The notes under the pieces are model-generated. The model was not told where the DNA came from, made no database searches, and saw nothing but the letters and a program-made list of their open reading frames with translations. A program made the position numbers and the translations under genes. From Denitrobaculum tricleocarpae (GTDB lineage: Bacteria > Pseudomonadota > Alphaproteobacteria > Kiloniellales > Kiloniellaceae), in the NCBI RefSeq assembly GCF_007004665.1, contig NZ_ML660055.1, forward strand, positions 1-64,000: a stretch of 64,000 nt of DNA, read 5' to 3'. Shown here piece after piece: positions 43,447-55,092 of this stretch (position 1 is its first letter; each line of letters starts with the position of its first letter).

Positions 43447-44912
43447 TGGCGGTCTCGTTCGCACTCGGGCGGACGAAAACGATCTCAATGATCGTGGCCA
43501 CGACGGCTGCTATTCTGATATCGGACCATCCTGCAGCGGCCCAGTCCGCTGATCAGACGAAACCCAACCTGAACGAAATTCAGCGCGACCTCGAGCGCAG
43601 CAAAGCCGACACAGAAGATCTGGCACGCAAATCCGAAGAAGTCCGAATTGAGCTGCGCCTCTTGAAAGGCCGCATGATCAATGTCGCGCGTAAAACCCTG
43701 GATCTTGAGTCCGAACTTTCAGCGATCGAAGAGACCCTTGTCAGCCTGGTTGAAGAGGAAAGCGCCAAATCGGCGGCACTGCAGCGCCAGCGGCAAAAGT
43801 TGGGCCGCACGCTGGGCGCGCTGCAGCGTATTGCCCTACTGCCGCCTGAGGCTCTGGTCGCCGCACCGGGATCTCCTGTAGATGCGGTGCGCTCTGCAAC
43901 CTTGCTGAGGGTTGCGGTTCCGGCTTTGGAGCAGGAAGCAGACCGGTTGAAACAAGATCTGGACGAACTGGAGCATCTGCGCGTCAGGATCGAGCGCGAG
44001 CGCGTTGACGTCAGCGCCGCCAGCGACCTCCTCAGCAATGAACGCAAGACGCTGACTGCGTTGATCGATCAGAAACGCCGCCTTCAGTCTCAAACCACAG
44101 AACAACAGGCCGCTTCAGAGCGTAAGATGGCCCGTCTGGCCCGTGAAGCCGGGAACTTGCGCGATTTGCTGCGCAAAATCGAGCGCGAAGCGGCGGAGCA
44201 GGAGCGTCTGGCGCGCGAGGCCGAACAGCGTGACAAGGAACGCCGGCTGGCGCTGCAAAGGGAACAAAAGCGACAGCTGGAACTTGAACAGGCCAAAAGA
44301 GAGGCCGAAGCTCGGGAACAGCAGCGTCTGGCTGAAACCGCGCAGCGTCAGGGCGAGCTCGAGAGCCGGCTGCTGACCAAGCCGCCGGTCACCGCACAGG
44401 CGCCAGAGCCCCCTCCCGCGGATCAGCGACAGGTTGCGTCAGCGGGGACGCGGCCAGCGATAAACGGCAGTCTTTCGAAGCCGGCCAACATCCGTGCCTT
44501 CCCCTCGGTCGCGCGTAACGAACTTTTGATGCCGGCGCACGGCCGGCTTTTGAGACGCTATGGGCAGCAGGGCAAAAACGGCAGTCCAGCGTCAAAAGGC
44601 ATAACCATAGCAACACGCGAGGGGGCTCAGGTAATTGCCCCCTTTGACGGAAAAGTGGTCTATGCTGGGGAGTTCCGCGGCTATGGCCTCATCTTGATCA
44701 TAGAGCACGGCAAACGATATCATACATTACTGGCTGGCGTTGAACGCGTAGACGCGGTTGTCGGCCAGTGGATACTAGCGGGAGAGCCGATCGGCGTAAT
44801 GACCGACGACGGGGTTCGAAAACCAGAACTTTATTTGGAACTCCGGAGAAACGGACAAGCGATCAATCCGCTGCCTTGGTTGGCGGCAACTGGCGATAAG
44901 GTACGAGGTTAA
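43443..44912 (+). CDS. EnvC-like murein hydrolase activator (coiled coil plus degenerate LytM)
   Basis: This 489-residue protein has an N-terminal hydrophobic signal. Long Arg/Glu/Gln-rich coiled coils follow (about residues 45-310), then a Pro-rich linker and a C-terminal M23/LytM domain (about 355-485). The LytM part has GAQVIAPFDGKVVYAGEFRG, but the usual HxH zinc motif (as in YAHL) is replaced by YHTLLAG. It is therefore probably catalytically inactive and acts, as EnvC does, by activating amidases at the division site. It overlaps gpmI and ctpA by 4 bases and 1 base. Confidence 0.9.
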   Translation: MMAVSFALGRTKTISMIVATTAAILISDHPAAAQSADQTKPNLNEIQRDLERSKADTEDLARKSEEVRIELRLLKGRMINVARKTLDLESELSAIEETLVSLVEEESAKSAALQRQRQKLGRTLGALQRIALLPPEALVAAPGSPVDAVRSATLLRVAVPALEQEADRLKQDLDELEHLRVRIERERVDVSAASDLLSNERKTLTALIDQKRRLQSQTTEQQAASERKMARLAREAGNLRDLLRKIEREAAEQERLAREAEQRDKERRLALQREQKRQLELEQAKREAEAREQQRLAETAQRQGELESRLLTKPPVTAQAPEPPPADQRQVASAGTRPAINGSLSKPANIRAFPSVARNELLMPAHGRLLRRYGQQGKNGSPASKGITIATREGAQVIAPFDGKVVYAGEFRGYGLILIIEHGKRYHTLLAGVERVDAVVGQWILAGEPIGVMTDDGVRKPELYLELRRNGQAINPLPWLAATGDKVRG

Positions 44913-46219
44913 TGCACAAATTGCAGAAGGCGGCCATCCTGGCCGCAGTGGTACTTATGTTCCCGCTCGGCGGCTCCGTTGCGCAGGATAATGAACAGCA
45001 CTCCGAAACATACCGGCAGCTCAAGCTCTTCGGCGACGTCTTCGAGAGAGTCAGAACCGATTATGTTGAGGAAGCGACGGATGAGGAGCTGATCGAGTCT
45101 GCGATCCAGGGTATGCTCTCGCATCTCGACCCTCATTCCAGCTACCTGAATGAAAAGTCCTTCAAGGACATGCGGGTTCAGACACGCGGCGAGTTCGGTG
45201 GTCTCGGGATCGAAGTCACCATGGAGAACGGTTACGTCAAGGTCGTCTCTCCGATTGACGATACGCCAGCCTTCCGCGCCGGAGTCGAAGCCGGTGACTA
45301 CATTACCCACCTGGACGGCGAGGCCGTTCAGGGTCTGACGCTTGCCGAGGCCGTCGAGCGCATGCGCGGACTGGTCGATACGGACCTGAAAGTTACGATC
45401 CGACGCGAGGGCGTTGATCCCTTTGACCTGGTCATCACCCGTGACGTCATCAAGGTCCGGTCGGTCCGCAGCCGTCTGGAAGGGAATGTGGGCTATGTGC
45501 GCGTGACTTCCTTCAACGAGCAGTCGACGCCAGGCGTTGAAAACGCCATTGCGGACATCAAGAAAGAACTCGGCAACAAGCTGGTGGGACTGGTGCTTGA
45601 TTTGCGCAACAATCCCGGCGGCCTCTTGACCGAAGCCATCTCGATTTCCGATGCCTTTCTCGACCAGGGTGAAATTGTCTCGACCCGAGGCCGTGAGTCC
45701 GAGGACACCCAGCGCTACAACGCACGTTCAGGCGATCTGGTGGATGGTCTTCCGATTGTCGTACTGATCAATGGTGGCTCCGCCTCGGCTTCGGAAATTG
45801 TCGCTGGCGCCCTTCAGGATCATCGCCGGGCGATCATCCTGGGCACAAAGTCCTTCGGCAAGGGTTCGGTCCAGACGATCATTCCGCTTGCAGGACATGG
45901 TGCCATGCGCCTGACCACGGCACGTTATTTCACGCCTTCGGGGGGATCAATCCAGGCTACTGGTATCGTCCCGGATATTGAAGTTGAACAGGCTCGCGTC
46001 GAAGAAGTCAGCGGCGATCCCCAGCGAAGCGAAGCCGATCTGCGCGGCGCTTTGGCAAATCCGGGTACAGACGGCGGCGGCGAGGACAACCGGCCCGCCA
46101 ACAGCACCGTGCCCGAGGGAGAGGCAGAGGAAGACGCCGAGCCGATAGACTATCAGCTGTCTCGCGCAATCGATCTGTTGCGCGGCCTTTCGCTCTTCAG
46201 CGAGCGCGTCACGAATTGA
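44912..46219 (+). CDS. ctpA: Carboxy-terminal processing protease (S41A family)
   Basis: This 435-residue periplasmic protease has an N-terminal signal (KAAILAAVVLMFPLGGSVAQ). The PDZ domain spans about residues 85-170 (GEFGGLGIEVTMENGYVKVV). The S41 core carries LDLRNNPGGLL, the catalytic Ser in NGGSASASEIVAGALQD and the Lys in GTKSFGKGSVQT. It trims or degrades envelope proteins. The C-terminal ~60 residues are acidic and variable. The EnvC-like/CtpA pairing is conserved in alphaproteobacteria. Confidence 0.95.
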   Translation: MHKLQKAAILAAVVLMFPLGGSVAQDNEQHSETYRQLKLFGDVFERVRTDYVEEATDEELIESAIQGMLSHLDPHSSYLNEKSFKDMRVQTRGEFGGLGIEVTMENGYVKVVSPIDDTPAFRAGVEAGDYITHLDGEAVQGLTLAEAVERMRGLVDTDLKVTIRREGVDPFDLVITRDVIKVRSVRSRLEGNVGYVRVTSFNEQSTPGVENAIADIKKELGNKLVGLVLDLRNNPGGLLTEAISISDAFLDQGEIVSTRGRESEDTQRYNARSGDLVDGLPIVVLINGGSASASEIVAGALQDHRRAIILGTKSFGKGSVQTIIPLAGHGAMRLTTARYFTPSGGSIQATGIVPDIEVEQARVEEVSGDPQRSEADLRGALANPGTDGGGEDNRPANSTVPEGEAEEDAEPIDYQLSRAIDLLRGLSLFSERVTN

Positions 46220-46699
46220 GAGCTACGGTTTCCACAGAGAACCCGTAAACATCTGCGCGCTTCATCGGAGGCTGTAGCAAACGCGCTGCAGCCTCCGAAG
46301 CTCATTCCAGGCGATAGAGGCCCAGAGTCCTCTGGGATTTTGCGGTCCTTCACAAGCAATCTGTTTGCGAACAGAGCAAGATCCCGCAAAAAAGGCGTGC
46401 CTGCCCGGACCATGAGCAACACGAAGTTTCTGCAAAAGCTTGATGTCCTGCACCTTGCATCAATTTAACTTATTGAATTCACTATCGATTCAGAGTGTTC
46501 GCATCATAACGGCAAGGCATTGACACCAGGATCCGTCAAATTCTCTCAGACGCGCAGAATTAAGTAACTGTTTTGCTTTATGCTTTGCGTTTTTTAACCA
46601 TCAACGACGCCCCTACCTCTGCGAAGTCCCGCAACGAGGTGTTTCGGAGGCGGGCAAAAAGTAACCGGGAAAGGGTCCAGAACTCTGTCACGCAGTAGG
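46220..46699. other. Long intergenic region after ctpA
   Basis: These 480 bases show no supportable gene. A near-perfect hairpin (CGGAGGCTGTAGC at 46266-46278 with GCTGCAGCCTCCG at 46285-46297) and a smaller foldback CCCAGAG/CTCTGGG followed by ATTTT (46321-46340) are candidate terminators for the ctpA transcript. An AT-rich part (about 46455-46600) may hold the promoter of the next gene. Confidence 0.55.
46266..46297 (+). terminator. Hairpin downstream of ctpA
   Basis: A 13-bp stem with one mismatch encloses the loop AAACGC, 47 bases after the ctpA stop. There is no T-run directly after it, so it may stabilise the mRNA end rather than terminate by itself. Confidence 0.5.
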
Positions 46700-48136
46700 T
46701 TGGCTCTGATCTTTGCATGGTTCTGCCTGATCGGCGTTGTCGCCGGTGGGATTGGTTACGTATACCTCTCTGAACCGCCCGCGCAGGTGGCCGAGGATCC
46801 TGCGGCCCCGTCGAAGGAGCCAGAGACCGGGCAAGAGCCAGAGACCGGAAAAACTGAGTCTGAGATGGCCGGGTCTGAGATGGCAGAGAGCGGCACGGCT
46901 GCTGGCGAAATGGCTGAGAACGAGGCAAGCAAAGCCGAAGAGCCTCAGAATTCACCTGACAGGCCGGAAACCGCACCCGACGCACAAGCCGCATCAAAGA
47001 CTGAAGATCAGGCCTCATCCGGCCAGTCTGATCCCGAACCGGTTACAGCCGAGGACGGGGCGAAAACGCCCGCCGCAGCTGAGACTCAGGTAACTGCCGA
47101 CAGTGCCGAAGAAAACAAAAGCGCTGAGGCGGCAGAGACCAAGAACGGCGCAGCAGACATCGCTGTACGCCCTGACGACCAAACGGCAACGGCCAAGGTC
47201 GCCGATCCCACGAAACAGCAGAACCCTTCCGGCTCTTCCAAGCCCGTTCAGCAAGCCGCCCTGCCCAAGGTCGCGGCTCCCGACTACAACAGTTTGCCTC
47301 TATGGCAGCGCAACCGGCAGAACATCGACCAACGCTGGTTAAAAGATGCGGATGGCAATCCCAAACCGCGTATCGCTTTCGTCCTCTCCGAGCTCGGTCA
47401 TGCCAGCATTGCGGCTGAGGAGATCATCAAGAAGCTCCCGCCTGCCATCACACTTTCCTTCAGTCCCTATGCCAAGCCGCGCTCGCTGGAATACCTCAGT
47501 GCTCTGGCCCGCGCCAACGGCCACGAGGTCATGCTCGACCTTCCGCTGGAGCCGATAGACTTTCCGCAGCGGGATCCCGGTCCAAATGCACTGCTGACCG
47601 CACTAGAGCCCGAGGAGAACCTCGCACGGCTCGCCTGGTCTCTCGAACGCACCACCGGATATGTCGGTGTGGCCGTCTGGATGGGGTCGCGCTTCGTCGG
47701 ATCGCCACGTCAGATGCGTCCTCTGTTCAAGGCGATCGAGGAGCGGGGCATTATCCTGCTGGATAACGCCGAACGGGAAAACAGCCTGTCTATGGAGTTG
47801 GCGGGCGAATTCAGCGTACCCACCCTGATCAGCCACCGTTACGTAGACGTTCCTCTTGCCAGCCGGGATGCGATCGATGCCCGCCTGGCTCAGGTTGAAC
47901 GCATTGCCCTGCAGTTCGGCAGCGCGATTGCCATGGGCCGGCCCTTCCCGGTCACTGTAGAACGCCTGGCCGAGTGGAGTACCGAAATCGAGAAACGAGG
48001 CATCGTCCTCGTTCCGATTTCGGTTTTGGCCGAAGAAGCTGTCAGCAAGCAGGAGCTCGCCCAGAGAGCACCCGTGAACGCAGACAAAACGAAAGCAAAG
48101 AACAGCTCATCGGGTTCCGAGGTCCCCAGCAACTGA
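46700..48136 (+). CDS. Divergent polysaccharide deacetylase family protein (DUF610/YibQ)
   Basis: This protein is about 478 residues. An N-terminal membrane anchor (LIFAWFCLIGVVAGGIGYVYL) is followed by ~170 residues of low-complexity Glu/Ala/Pro/Ser sequence. The last ~250 residues match the divergent polysaccharide deacetylase family: RIAFVLSELGHA, LPPAITLSFSPYA, GHEVMLDLPLEP, YVGVAVWMGSRFV and LLDNAE. The TTG at 46700 has no good ribosome site; a CTG at 46685 lies 9 bases after AAAGGG and would give a basic MSRSRLALIF start. The family acts in the envelope, usually next to envC and ctpA as here. Confidence 0.85.
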   Translation: MALIFAWFCLIGVVAGGIGYVYLSEPPAQVAEDPAAPSKEPETGQEPETGKTESEMAGSEMAESGTAAGEMAENEASKAEEPQNSPDRPETAPDAQAASKTEDQASSGQSDPEPVTAEDGAKTPAAAETQVTADSAEENKSAEAAETKNGAADIAVRPDDQTATAKVADPTKQQNPSGSSKPVQQAALPKVAAPDYNSLPLWQRNRQNIDQRWLKDADGNPKPRIAFVLSELGHASIAAEEIIKKLPPAITLSFSPYAKPRSLEYLSALARANGHEVMLDLPLEPIDFPQRDPGPNALLTALEPEENLARLAWSLERTTGYVGVAVWMGSRFVGSPRQMRPLFKAIEERGIILLDNAERENSLSMELAGEFSVPTLISHRYVDVPLASRDAIDARLAQVERIALQFGSAIAMGRPFPVTVERLAEWSTEIEKRGIVLVPISVLAEEAVSKQELAQRAPVNADKTKAKNSSSGSEVPSN

Positions 48137-48200
48137 CCGGAAAGCATGCATTGGCATGCAGTTCTTTCTTGACGAAAGTCGCCAAGACCGTAAACCCTTA

Positions 48201-48255
48201 GATCAGATCAAGTTTGGATGGAATCGCCGAAGGCGACACATCGTGCTTGTGAATC
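48201..48255 (-). repeat. Dispersed palindromic repeat, copy C (partial, inverted orientation)
   Basis: On the minus strand this copy matches the right two-thirds of copies A and B: GATTCACAAGCAC, TCGCC-ttc-GGCGATTCCATC and AAACTTGATCTGATC. The left arm is replaced: GATTCAC is preceded by GAACG, which is the inverse of the GTGAATCCGTTC arm of copy B. It lies between the deacetylase-like gene and rppH. Confidence 0.8.
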
Positions 48256-48342
48256 CGTTCCAGCACGCTCTCACGTGACCCACCTGATTGACATATCGCA
48301 CCTCTGTCGGCAAGTCATGAGCCTCTGAAAACCAAGAACCAG

Positions 48343-48849
48343 ATGTCCAGGAAAAAAATCCAAAAATCGCTCAGCGACGCCGATATCGACGCGCTTCCCT
48401 ATCGGCCCTGTGTCGGTCTGATGGTCCTCAACGCGCAAGGTCATGTTTTTGTCGCGCAGCGCAATGATATGAGCAATCCGGCCTGGCAGATGCCGCAGGG
48501 AGGCGTCGACAAGGGCGAGGCGCCACGCGACGCGGCACTCCGGGAACTGGAAGAAGAGATCGGCACCGGCGATGCGGAAATACTGGCAGAGAGTGCGGCT
48601 TGGCACAGTTACGACCTGCCGCGCGAGCTGATCGGCAAGCTCTGGAGAGGCCGATATCGGGGACAAAGCCAAAAATGGTTCGCCCTGCGTCTGCGCGGCG
48701 GCGATGAAACCATCAATATCGAGACCGAGCATCCTGAGTTCTCAGCCTGGAGATGGGTCGATATCGGTCAGGTCGTTGATCTGGCCGTCCCCTTTAAGCG
48801 AGACCTCTATCGCAAGATTATCGAGGAGTTCCGGCATCTGGCCGGATAG
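48343..48849 (+). CDS. rppH: RNA pyrophosphohydrolase
   Basis: This 168-residue Nudix hydrolase has RPCVGLMVLNAQGHVFVAQR and the Nudix box GGVDKGEAPRDAALRELEEE followed by IG. It ends with FKRDLYRKIIEEF. It removes pyrophosphate from 5'-triphosphate mRNA and starts RNase E decay; it may also hydrolyse dinucleoside polyphosphates. Its position after the envC-ctpA-deacetylase group is typical for alphaproteobacteria. Confidence 0.95.
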   Translation: MSRKKIQKSLSDADIDALPYRPCVGLMVLNAQGHVFVAQRNDMSNPAWQMPQGGVDKGEAPRDAALRELEEEIGTGDAEILAESAAWHSYDLPRELIGKLWRGRYRGQSQKWFALRLRGGDETINIETEHPEFSAWRWVDIGQVVDLAVPFKRDLYRKIIEEFRHLAG

Positions 48850-48884
48850 GACGCGCGAACCCAGCGCTACTCGGCGAAACTCGC

Positions 48885-49703
48885 TCAAGCAGCCTGCTTA
48901 AGCCCCTTCGCCTTACGTTTTACGGCCCAGTAGCCGGCACGTGCCGCCCACCCCGCCAAGCGACCACGAGGGTTTAAGCCGGCGGCTTTGAAGGTCATAG
49001 CCACCCCCAGGTCGAGATGCTTTGGCCGGTAATACCCGGCGGCACGCTGGATGTAGGCTTGAGACCAACGCTTGCGATCGTAATCCTGCCCGTCACCATT
49101 CGCGGCGAAATAGGCATACGCAAGCTCATCGTCCTCGGTCTCGGTAATACGGCTGAGGGCAATCAGCGCCCGCCGGATCTTACCGATCTTTTCAGATGCC
49201 AGATAGCGGTTCAGGTGCGTATAGAAAAGCTTGTAGTGACGCAGTTCGTCGGCGGCGATCAGCTTGCAGATCTTGACGAGAACCGGCTCGTCCGTCGCAT
49301 CCGCGAGGGCTGAATAGTAGGACGAGGTCCCGACTTCGACGATACAGCGGGCAACCAGTTCGCCCGATCGCGTGCCGCGTACGGAGGTCGAGGCGTCCAG
49401 AGGCAGGCTGTAGCCGTCTTTGAATTTCTGGAAACTGCCTTCAAAATCAAAGTTAGGATCGGCCAGTTCAGCCCAACGCGCCAAGGCGGCACCATGCTGG
49501 ATTTCCTCCTCGGCCCAGACCTTAACGACCTCCTGAAACTGGGCGTCATCGGGAAAGACGTTGCAGAGATAGGTCGCATAGTCAGCACCGTTGTACTCGA
49601 CCATGCTGGCAGCCTTGATGATCTTCAGGATTTCGGGATCGACTTTCGCCGGGTCGAAAGCGGACCAGTCAATATCATCCAGGGTCCAATGCTCGTAAGC
49701 CAT
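48885..49703 (-). CDS. Ferritin-like diiron domain protein
   Basis: This 272-residue mostly helical protein shows two likely diiron helices: VWAEEEIQHGAALARW (ExxH) and LIAADELRHYKLFYTH (ExxH), with Glu residues in preceding helices such as KAASMVEYNGADY. This pattern occurs in acyl-ACP-desaturase-like and rubrerythrin-like proteins. The C-terminal ~70 residues are basic. It is transcribed toward rppH, downstream of the atp operon terminator. The substrate or role is unknown. Confidence 0.75.
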   Translation of the reverse strand: MAYEHWTLDDIDWSAFDPAKVDPEILKIIKAASMVEYNGADYATYLCNVFPDDAQFQEVVKVWAEEEIQHGAALARWAELADPNFDFEGSFQKFKDGYSLPLDASTSVRGTRSGELVARCIVEVGTSSYYSALADATDEPVLVKICKLIAADELRHYKLFYTHLNRYLASEKIGKIRRALIALSRITETEDDELAYAYFAANGDGQDYDRKRWSQAYIQRAAGYYRPKHLDLGVAMTFKAAGLNPRGRLAGWAARAGYWAVKRKAKGLKQAA

Positions 49704-49835
49704 CTTTACTACCCACTCTTATGACTGAACGCGCCGAATTCAGTCTGCCGCAAATTCAAGTGCCGAATCCTGCTTGTAGCATTGATTCCATTAACGAATC
49801 GGCCAGCAGTTTCGATGTCACCGGAACGTAACATA

Positions 49836-49863
49836 AGAAAAATGGGGGCGAAACGCCCCCATT
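49836..49863 (-). terminator. Rho-independent terminator of the atp operon
   Basis: On the minus strand AATGGGGGCG and CGCCCCCATT form a 10-bp stem around TTT, followed by TTTTTCTT. It lies 70 bases after the atpC stop. Confidence 0.92.
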
Positions 49864-49932
49864 CAACATAACACTCGAAAATCCCAGGCCATTGATTCAC
49901 GTCAATGGCTTACACCCCGACGGAAGACCGCT

Positions 49933-50337
49933 TCAGGCGCTCGCGCGGATCATCGCTGTGCTGACCGCGATCTGGCGCTCCGCCACTTTGCGCTCAACAT
50001 CCGTTTTTGCAGCAGCAAGATCTTCCTGCGCGTCCTGGAGCGATTGACGGGCCGCGGCCGGATCGATCTCCGAAACCGGCTGTGCCTGCTCTGCCAGAAC
50101 GGTGCAGCGTGTGGGCGTTACCTCGGCAACACCACCGGCAATGAAGATCCGCTCGGAGACGGTCTTGCCCTCGTAGATCGAGATCACGCCGGGCCGGACC
50201 GTAGAGATCATCGGCGCGTGGCGTGGCAGCACGCCGAAGTCACCTTCTTCGCCTGGGACCACGACCATGTCAGTGTCCTTGGAAACGAGGAGCTTTTCCG
50301 GCGAGACCAGCTCAAATTCAACCTTGTCTTCAGGCAT
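49933..50337 (-). CDS. atpC: ATP synthase F1, epsilon subunit
   Basis: This 134-residue protein has the beta-sandwich N-terminus (VEFELVSPEKLLVSKD, VVPGEEGDFGVLPRHAPMI) and a short helical C-terminal hairpin. It is part of the central stalk and an inhibitor of ATP hydrolysis. It is last in the leftward F1 operon. F0 genes are elsewhere, as usual in alphaproteobacteria. Confidence 0.96.
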   Translation of the reverse strand: MPEDKVEFELVSPEKLLVSKDTDMVVVPGEEGDFGVLPRHAPMISTVRPGVISIYEGKTVSERIFIAGGVAEVTPTRCTVLAEQAQPVSEIDPAAARQSLQDAQEDLAAAKTDVERKVAERQIAVSTAMIRASA

Positions 50338-50379
50338 CAGCCAGTTCCAACTTCGCTATTTCTTCTGCGGCCGCCGCCC

Positions 50380-51816
<1,437 letters not shown>

Positions 51817-51859
51817 TCAATGCCTCTCGCACCACCAGGATAACGGTTGGTTAGACCCG

Positions 51860-52756
51860 TTACATTGCTTCCTTGGCGGAAATAATCTCAATAAGTTCGT
51901 TGGTGATGACCGCCTGACGGGTCCGGTTGTAGATCCGGTTCAGGTTACCGATCATCTCGCCGGCGTTCCGTGTGGCGTTATCCATAGCGGACATCCGCGC
52001 ACCCTGCTCACTGGCGTTGTTTTCCAAAAGTGCCTTGAAGATCTGCACCGCCAGATTGCGCGGCAGGAGATCAGCAAGAATTTTCTCTTCTTCAGGCTCG
52101 TAATCGTAAACCAGCTTGTCGTTGTTCGTGTCCGCTTTCGCCTCGCCCTCGTCTTTTGCTGAGGCGACAAAGGGAATCAGCTGCTGGGTCGTCACGATCT
52201 GGCTGATCACCGATTTGAACTCGGCATAGACAATCGTACAGACGTCGATTTCACCGGCTTCGAACATCGCGATCACACGTTCCGAAATCTCATGTGCGCT
52301 GTCGAATTTCAATGCCGGCTTGGCGATATCTTCGATGGTATCGATGATCAGGTCCGAAAACTCGCGGCGCAGCTGATCACGCCCCTTACGGCCGACGCAA
52401 AGGACCTTAACGGTCTTTCCCGCTGCCTTCAGCGCGTTGATCTGATTGCGGCTTTCGCGTGCAATCGAGCTGTTGAAGCCGCCGCAAAGTCCGCGGTCAG
52501 CCGTGCCGACGATGATCAGATGCACATCGTCCTTGCCGCTGCCGGCCAGCAGAGCCGGTGCACCAGCCTTGCCGGCAACCGAAGCCGCCAGAGAGCCCAG
52601 CATCCGGTCCATGCGCTCCGCATAGGGGCGCGAGGCTTCCGCCTGCTCCTGCGCCCGGCGCAGTTTTGCCGCGGCCACCATCTTCATGGCCGAAGTGATC
52701 TTCTGCGTCGACTTAACGCTCGAGATCCGGTTTCTTAGGTCCTTAAGACTCGCCAT
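51860..52756 (-). CDS. atpG: ATP synthase F1, gamma subunit
   Basis: This 298-residue rotor subunit has N-terminal [24 protein letters not shown] and C-terminal [19 protein letters not shown] followed by [16 protein letters not shown], which form the long coiled coil inside the alpha/beta ring. The insert near residues 195-215 ([14 protein letters not shown]) is typical of alphaproteobacteria. Confidence 0.97.
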   Translation of the reverse strand: MASLKDLRNRISSVKSTQKITSAMKMVAAAKLRRAQEQAEASRPYAERMDRMLGSLAASVAGKAGAPALLAGSGKDDVHLIIVGTADRGLCGGFNSSIARESRNQINALKAAGKTVKVLCVGRKGRDQLRREFSDLIIDTIEDIAKPALKFDSAHEISERVIAMFEAGEIDVCTIVYAEFKSVISQIVTTQQLIPFVASAKDEGEAKADTNNDKLVYDYEPEEEKILADLLPRNLAVQIFKALLENNASEQGARMSAMDNATRNAGEMIGNLNRIYNRTRQAVITNELIEIISAKEAM

Positions 52757-52804
52757 ATCGCCGTTACGCTTCCTGGTTCGCGGGTCCGCTGATTACGAAT
52801 GCCG

Positions 52805-54337
52805 TCAGACGTAAGTCTTGGTGAAGCTGTCCATGAAGGCTTTCAGCTTCTCTTCAGTCTCACCCGACAACGCTTTCTCGGTCCGGATAGTCTCCAGAAG
52901 ATCGGCGCCTTTGCCGCGGATCTCGGAGAGCAGCTTCTGCTCAAAGTCACCGATCTGCTTGACTTCGATGCCATCGAGGTAACCGCGTACACCTGCGAAG
53001 ATCACGACCACCTGCTCTTCAACCGTCAGCGGCTTGTACTGCGGCTGCTTCAAAAGTTCGGTCAGACGCGCACCACGGGCCAGCAGGCGCTGGGTCGAGG
53101 CATCGAGGTCGGACGCGAACTGAGAGAAGGCCTCCATCTCACGATACTGAGCCAGCTCAAGCTTAATCGAGCCGGCAACCTGCTTCATGGCCTTGATCTG
53201 CGCCGAGGAGCCCACGCGGGACACCGACAGACCGACGTTCACAGCCGGACGGATACCTTTGTTGAAAAGGTTGGTCTCAAGGAAGATCTGACCGTCGGTG
53301 ATCGAAATCACGTTGGTGGGAATGTAGGCCGAGACGTCACCTGCCTGGGTTTCAATAACCGGGAGCGCAGTCAGGGAACCATTGCCAGCATCGTCGCCCA
53401 TCTTGGCGGCACGTTCGAGAAGGCGTGAGTGAAGATAGAAGACGTCACCCGGGAAAGCTTCACGTCCCGGCGGACGGCGAAGCAACAGGGACATCTGACG
53501 ATAGGCAACAGCCTGCTTGGAAAGATCGTCATAGGTGATCACGGCGTGCATGCCGTTATCCCGGAAGTACTCGCCCATGGCGCAACCGGCGTAAGGCGCC
53601 AGGAACTGCAGCGGGGCAGGCTCCGAAGCGGTCGCGGCCACAACGATGGAGTACTCCAGAGCACCGGCGTCTTCGAGGGTCTTCACGAACTTCGCGACGC
53701 TCGAGCGCTTCTGACCGACGGCAACATAGATACAGAAGAGCTTTTTCGTATCGTCGTCGCCCTGGTTGCTCGACTTCTGATTGATGATGGTGTCCAGGGC
53801 GATCGCGGTTTTACCGGTCTGACGGTCACCGATGATCAGCTCACGCTGGCCACGTCCAATCGGGATCAGGCTGTCGACGGACTTCAGACCGGTCTGCATC
53901 GGCTCGTGCACGGATTTCCGTGGGATGATGCCGGGAGCCTTCACTTCAACACGGCTGCGGACGACGTCCTGAAGAGGACCCTTGCCGTCGATGGGATTGC
54001 CCAGCGCGTCCACGACGCGGCCCAGCAGACCTTTACCAACCGGCACGTCAACGATGGCGCCGGTCCGCTTGACCGTGTCGCCTTCTTTAATGCCGCGGTC
54101 GTCGCCGAACAGCACGATACCGACGTTGTCGACTTCGAGGTTCAGCACCATTCCCTTAATACCGCCCGGGAACTCGACCAGCTCACCGGCCTGCACATTG
54201 TCGAGCCCGTAAGCACGGGCAACACCGTCACCCACAGAGAGTACCTGGCCGACTTCGGCGACATCCGCCTCGGTTCCAAAGTTCTCAATCTGGTCTTTCA
54301 GGATGGAGGAGATTTCAGCGGCGCGGATGTCCATCAT
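52805..54337 (-). CDS. atpA: ATP synthase F1, alpha subunit
   Basis: This 510-residue non-catalytic nucleotide-binding subunit has the P-loop [29 protein letters not shown] and the [10 protein letters not shown] segment. Two adjacent ATG codons start it. The first (54337) overlaps the atpH stop as ATGA and is taken as the start. The atpH-A-G-D-C order is standard. Confidence 0.98.
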   Translation of the reverse strand: MMDIRAAEISSILKDQIENFGTEADVAEVGQVLSVGDGVARAYGLDNVQAGELVEFPGGIKGMVLNLEVDNVGIVLFGDDRGIKEGDTVKRTGAIVDVPVGKGLLGRVVDALGNPIDGKGPLQDVVRSRVEVKAPGIIPRKSVHEPMQTGLKSVDSLIPIGRGQRELIIGDRQTGKTAIALDTIINQKSSNQGDDDTKKLFCIYVAVGQKRSSVAKFVKTLEDAGALEYSIVVAATASEPAPLQFLAPYAGCAMGEYFRDNGMHAVITYDDLSKQAVAYRQMSLLLRRPPGREAFPGDVFYLHSRLLERAAKMGDDAGNGSLTALPVIETQAGDVSAYIPTNVISITDGQIFLETNLFNKGIRPAVNVGLSVSRVGSSAQIKAMKQVAGSIKLELAQYREMEAFSQFASDLDASTQRLLARGARLTELLKQPQYKPLTVEEQVVVIFAGVRGYLDGIEVKQIGDFEQKLLSEIRGKGADLLETIRTEKALSGETEEKLKAFMDSFTKTYV

Positions 54338-54894
54338 CCAACCCCTTTCATGGCGAGTTGTAATCTTTGTAATTTGCTGCGCAGCGAGCTGTCGATCATA
54401 CGGCTGCCAACCTTGACGATCATGCCGCCGATCAGGCTCGGATCAACGGTGACGTCGACCTGCACCTTACTGCCCATGGACTTTTTCAAGGCCTCGGTCA
54501 GAGCTTGCTGTTGTGTATCGGACAGATCTTGTGCGCTGGTCACCTTGGCGGTCACTTCGCCCCGGCGCCGCGAAAGTTCGGCCAGGTAAACGTCGATCAT
54601 GTCGGAGAGCACGAACAGGCGCCGGTTCTCCGTAACGACCAGAACGAAACGGCGCGTCAGCTCATTCACCGACGCTTTTTTGAGAATAGCGGAAATCGCC
54701 TTGCTCTGCTGCTCGCGCGAGTAGAGCGGACTGTCAACCAGCCGGCGCAAGTCTTCGCTTTCAACCAGAATCTGCTTCAAACCACGCAGATCCCCGGCAA
54801 CGGTGTCGAGCTCGTTTTTGTCGTCGGCAAGTTCAAGCAACGCTAATGCGTAACGCCCTGCCAAGCCACTCAAGCTCGTGTCTTCGCCAGCCAA
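54334..54894 (-). CDS. atpH: ATP synthase F1, delta subunit
   Basis: This peripheral stalk protein is about 186 residues: [16 protein letters not shown] at the start, then [11 protein letters not shown] and [22 protein letters not shown] at the end. The TTG at 54894 is chosen because GGGGG lies 8 bases upstream and the product [16 protein letters not shown] is the usual alphaproteobacterial N-terminus. A TTG at 54909 lacks a ribosome site. It is the first gene of the operon. Confidence 0.93.
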   Translation of the reverse strand: MAGEDTSLSGLAGRYALALLELADDKNELDTVAGDLRGLKQILVESEDLRRLVDSPLYSREQQSKAISAILKKASVNELTRRFVLVVTENRRLFVLSDMIDVYLAELSRRRGEVTAKVTSAQDLSDTQQQALTEALKKSMGSKVQVDVTVDPSLIGGMIVKVGSRMIDSSLRSKLQRLQLAMKGVG

Positions 54895-55092
54895 GCCAGA
54901 TGCCCCCAAAGAAAAGCGGAAAAACTGACCCTGCCCGTTGGGTCATTCCTGACGTACAAAATCGTTAAGAGCAGGTTACCCCGCCCCGAGCGCGCGTTTG
55001 GTATCATAGTCACCGGGGCGTTGCAAGACGAGTCGGATGAAACCCGGGAGGCCTTGTGCAAGGCATTGTATTTCAAGCATCTGATTGGGTCG

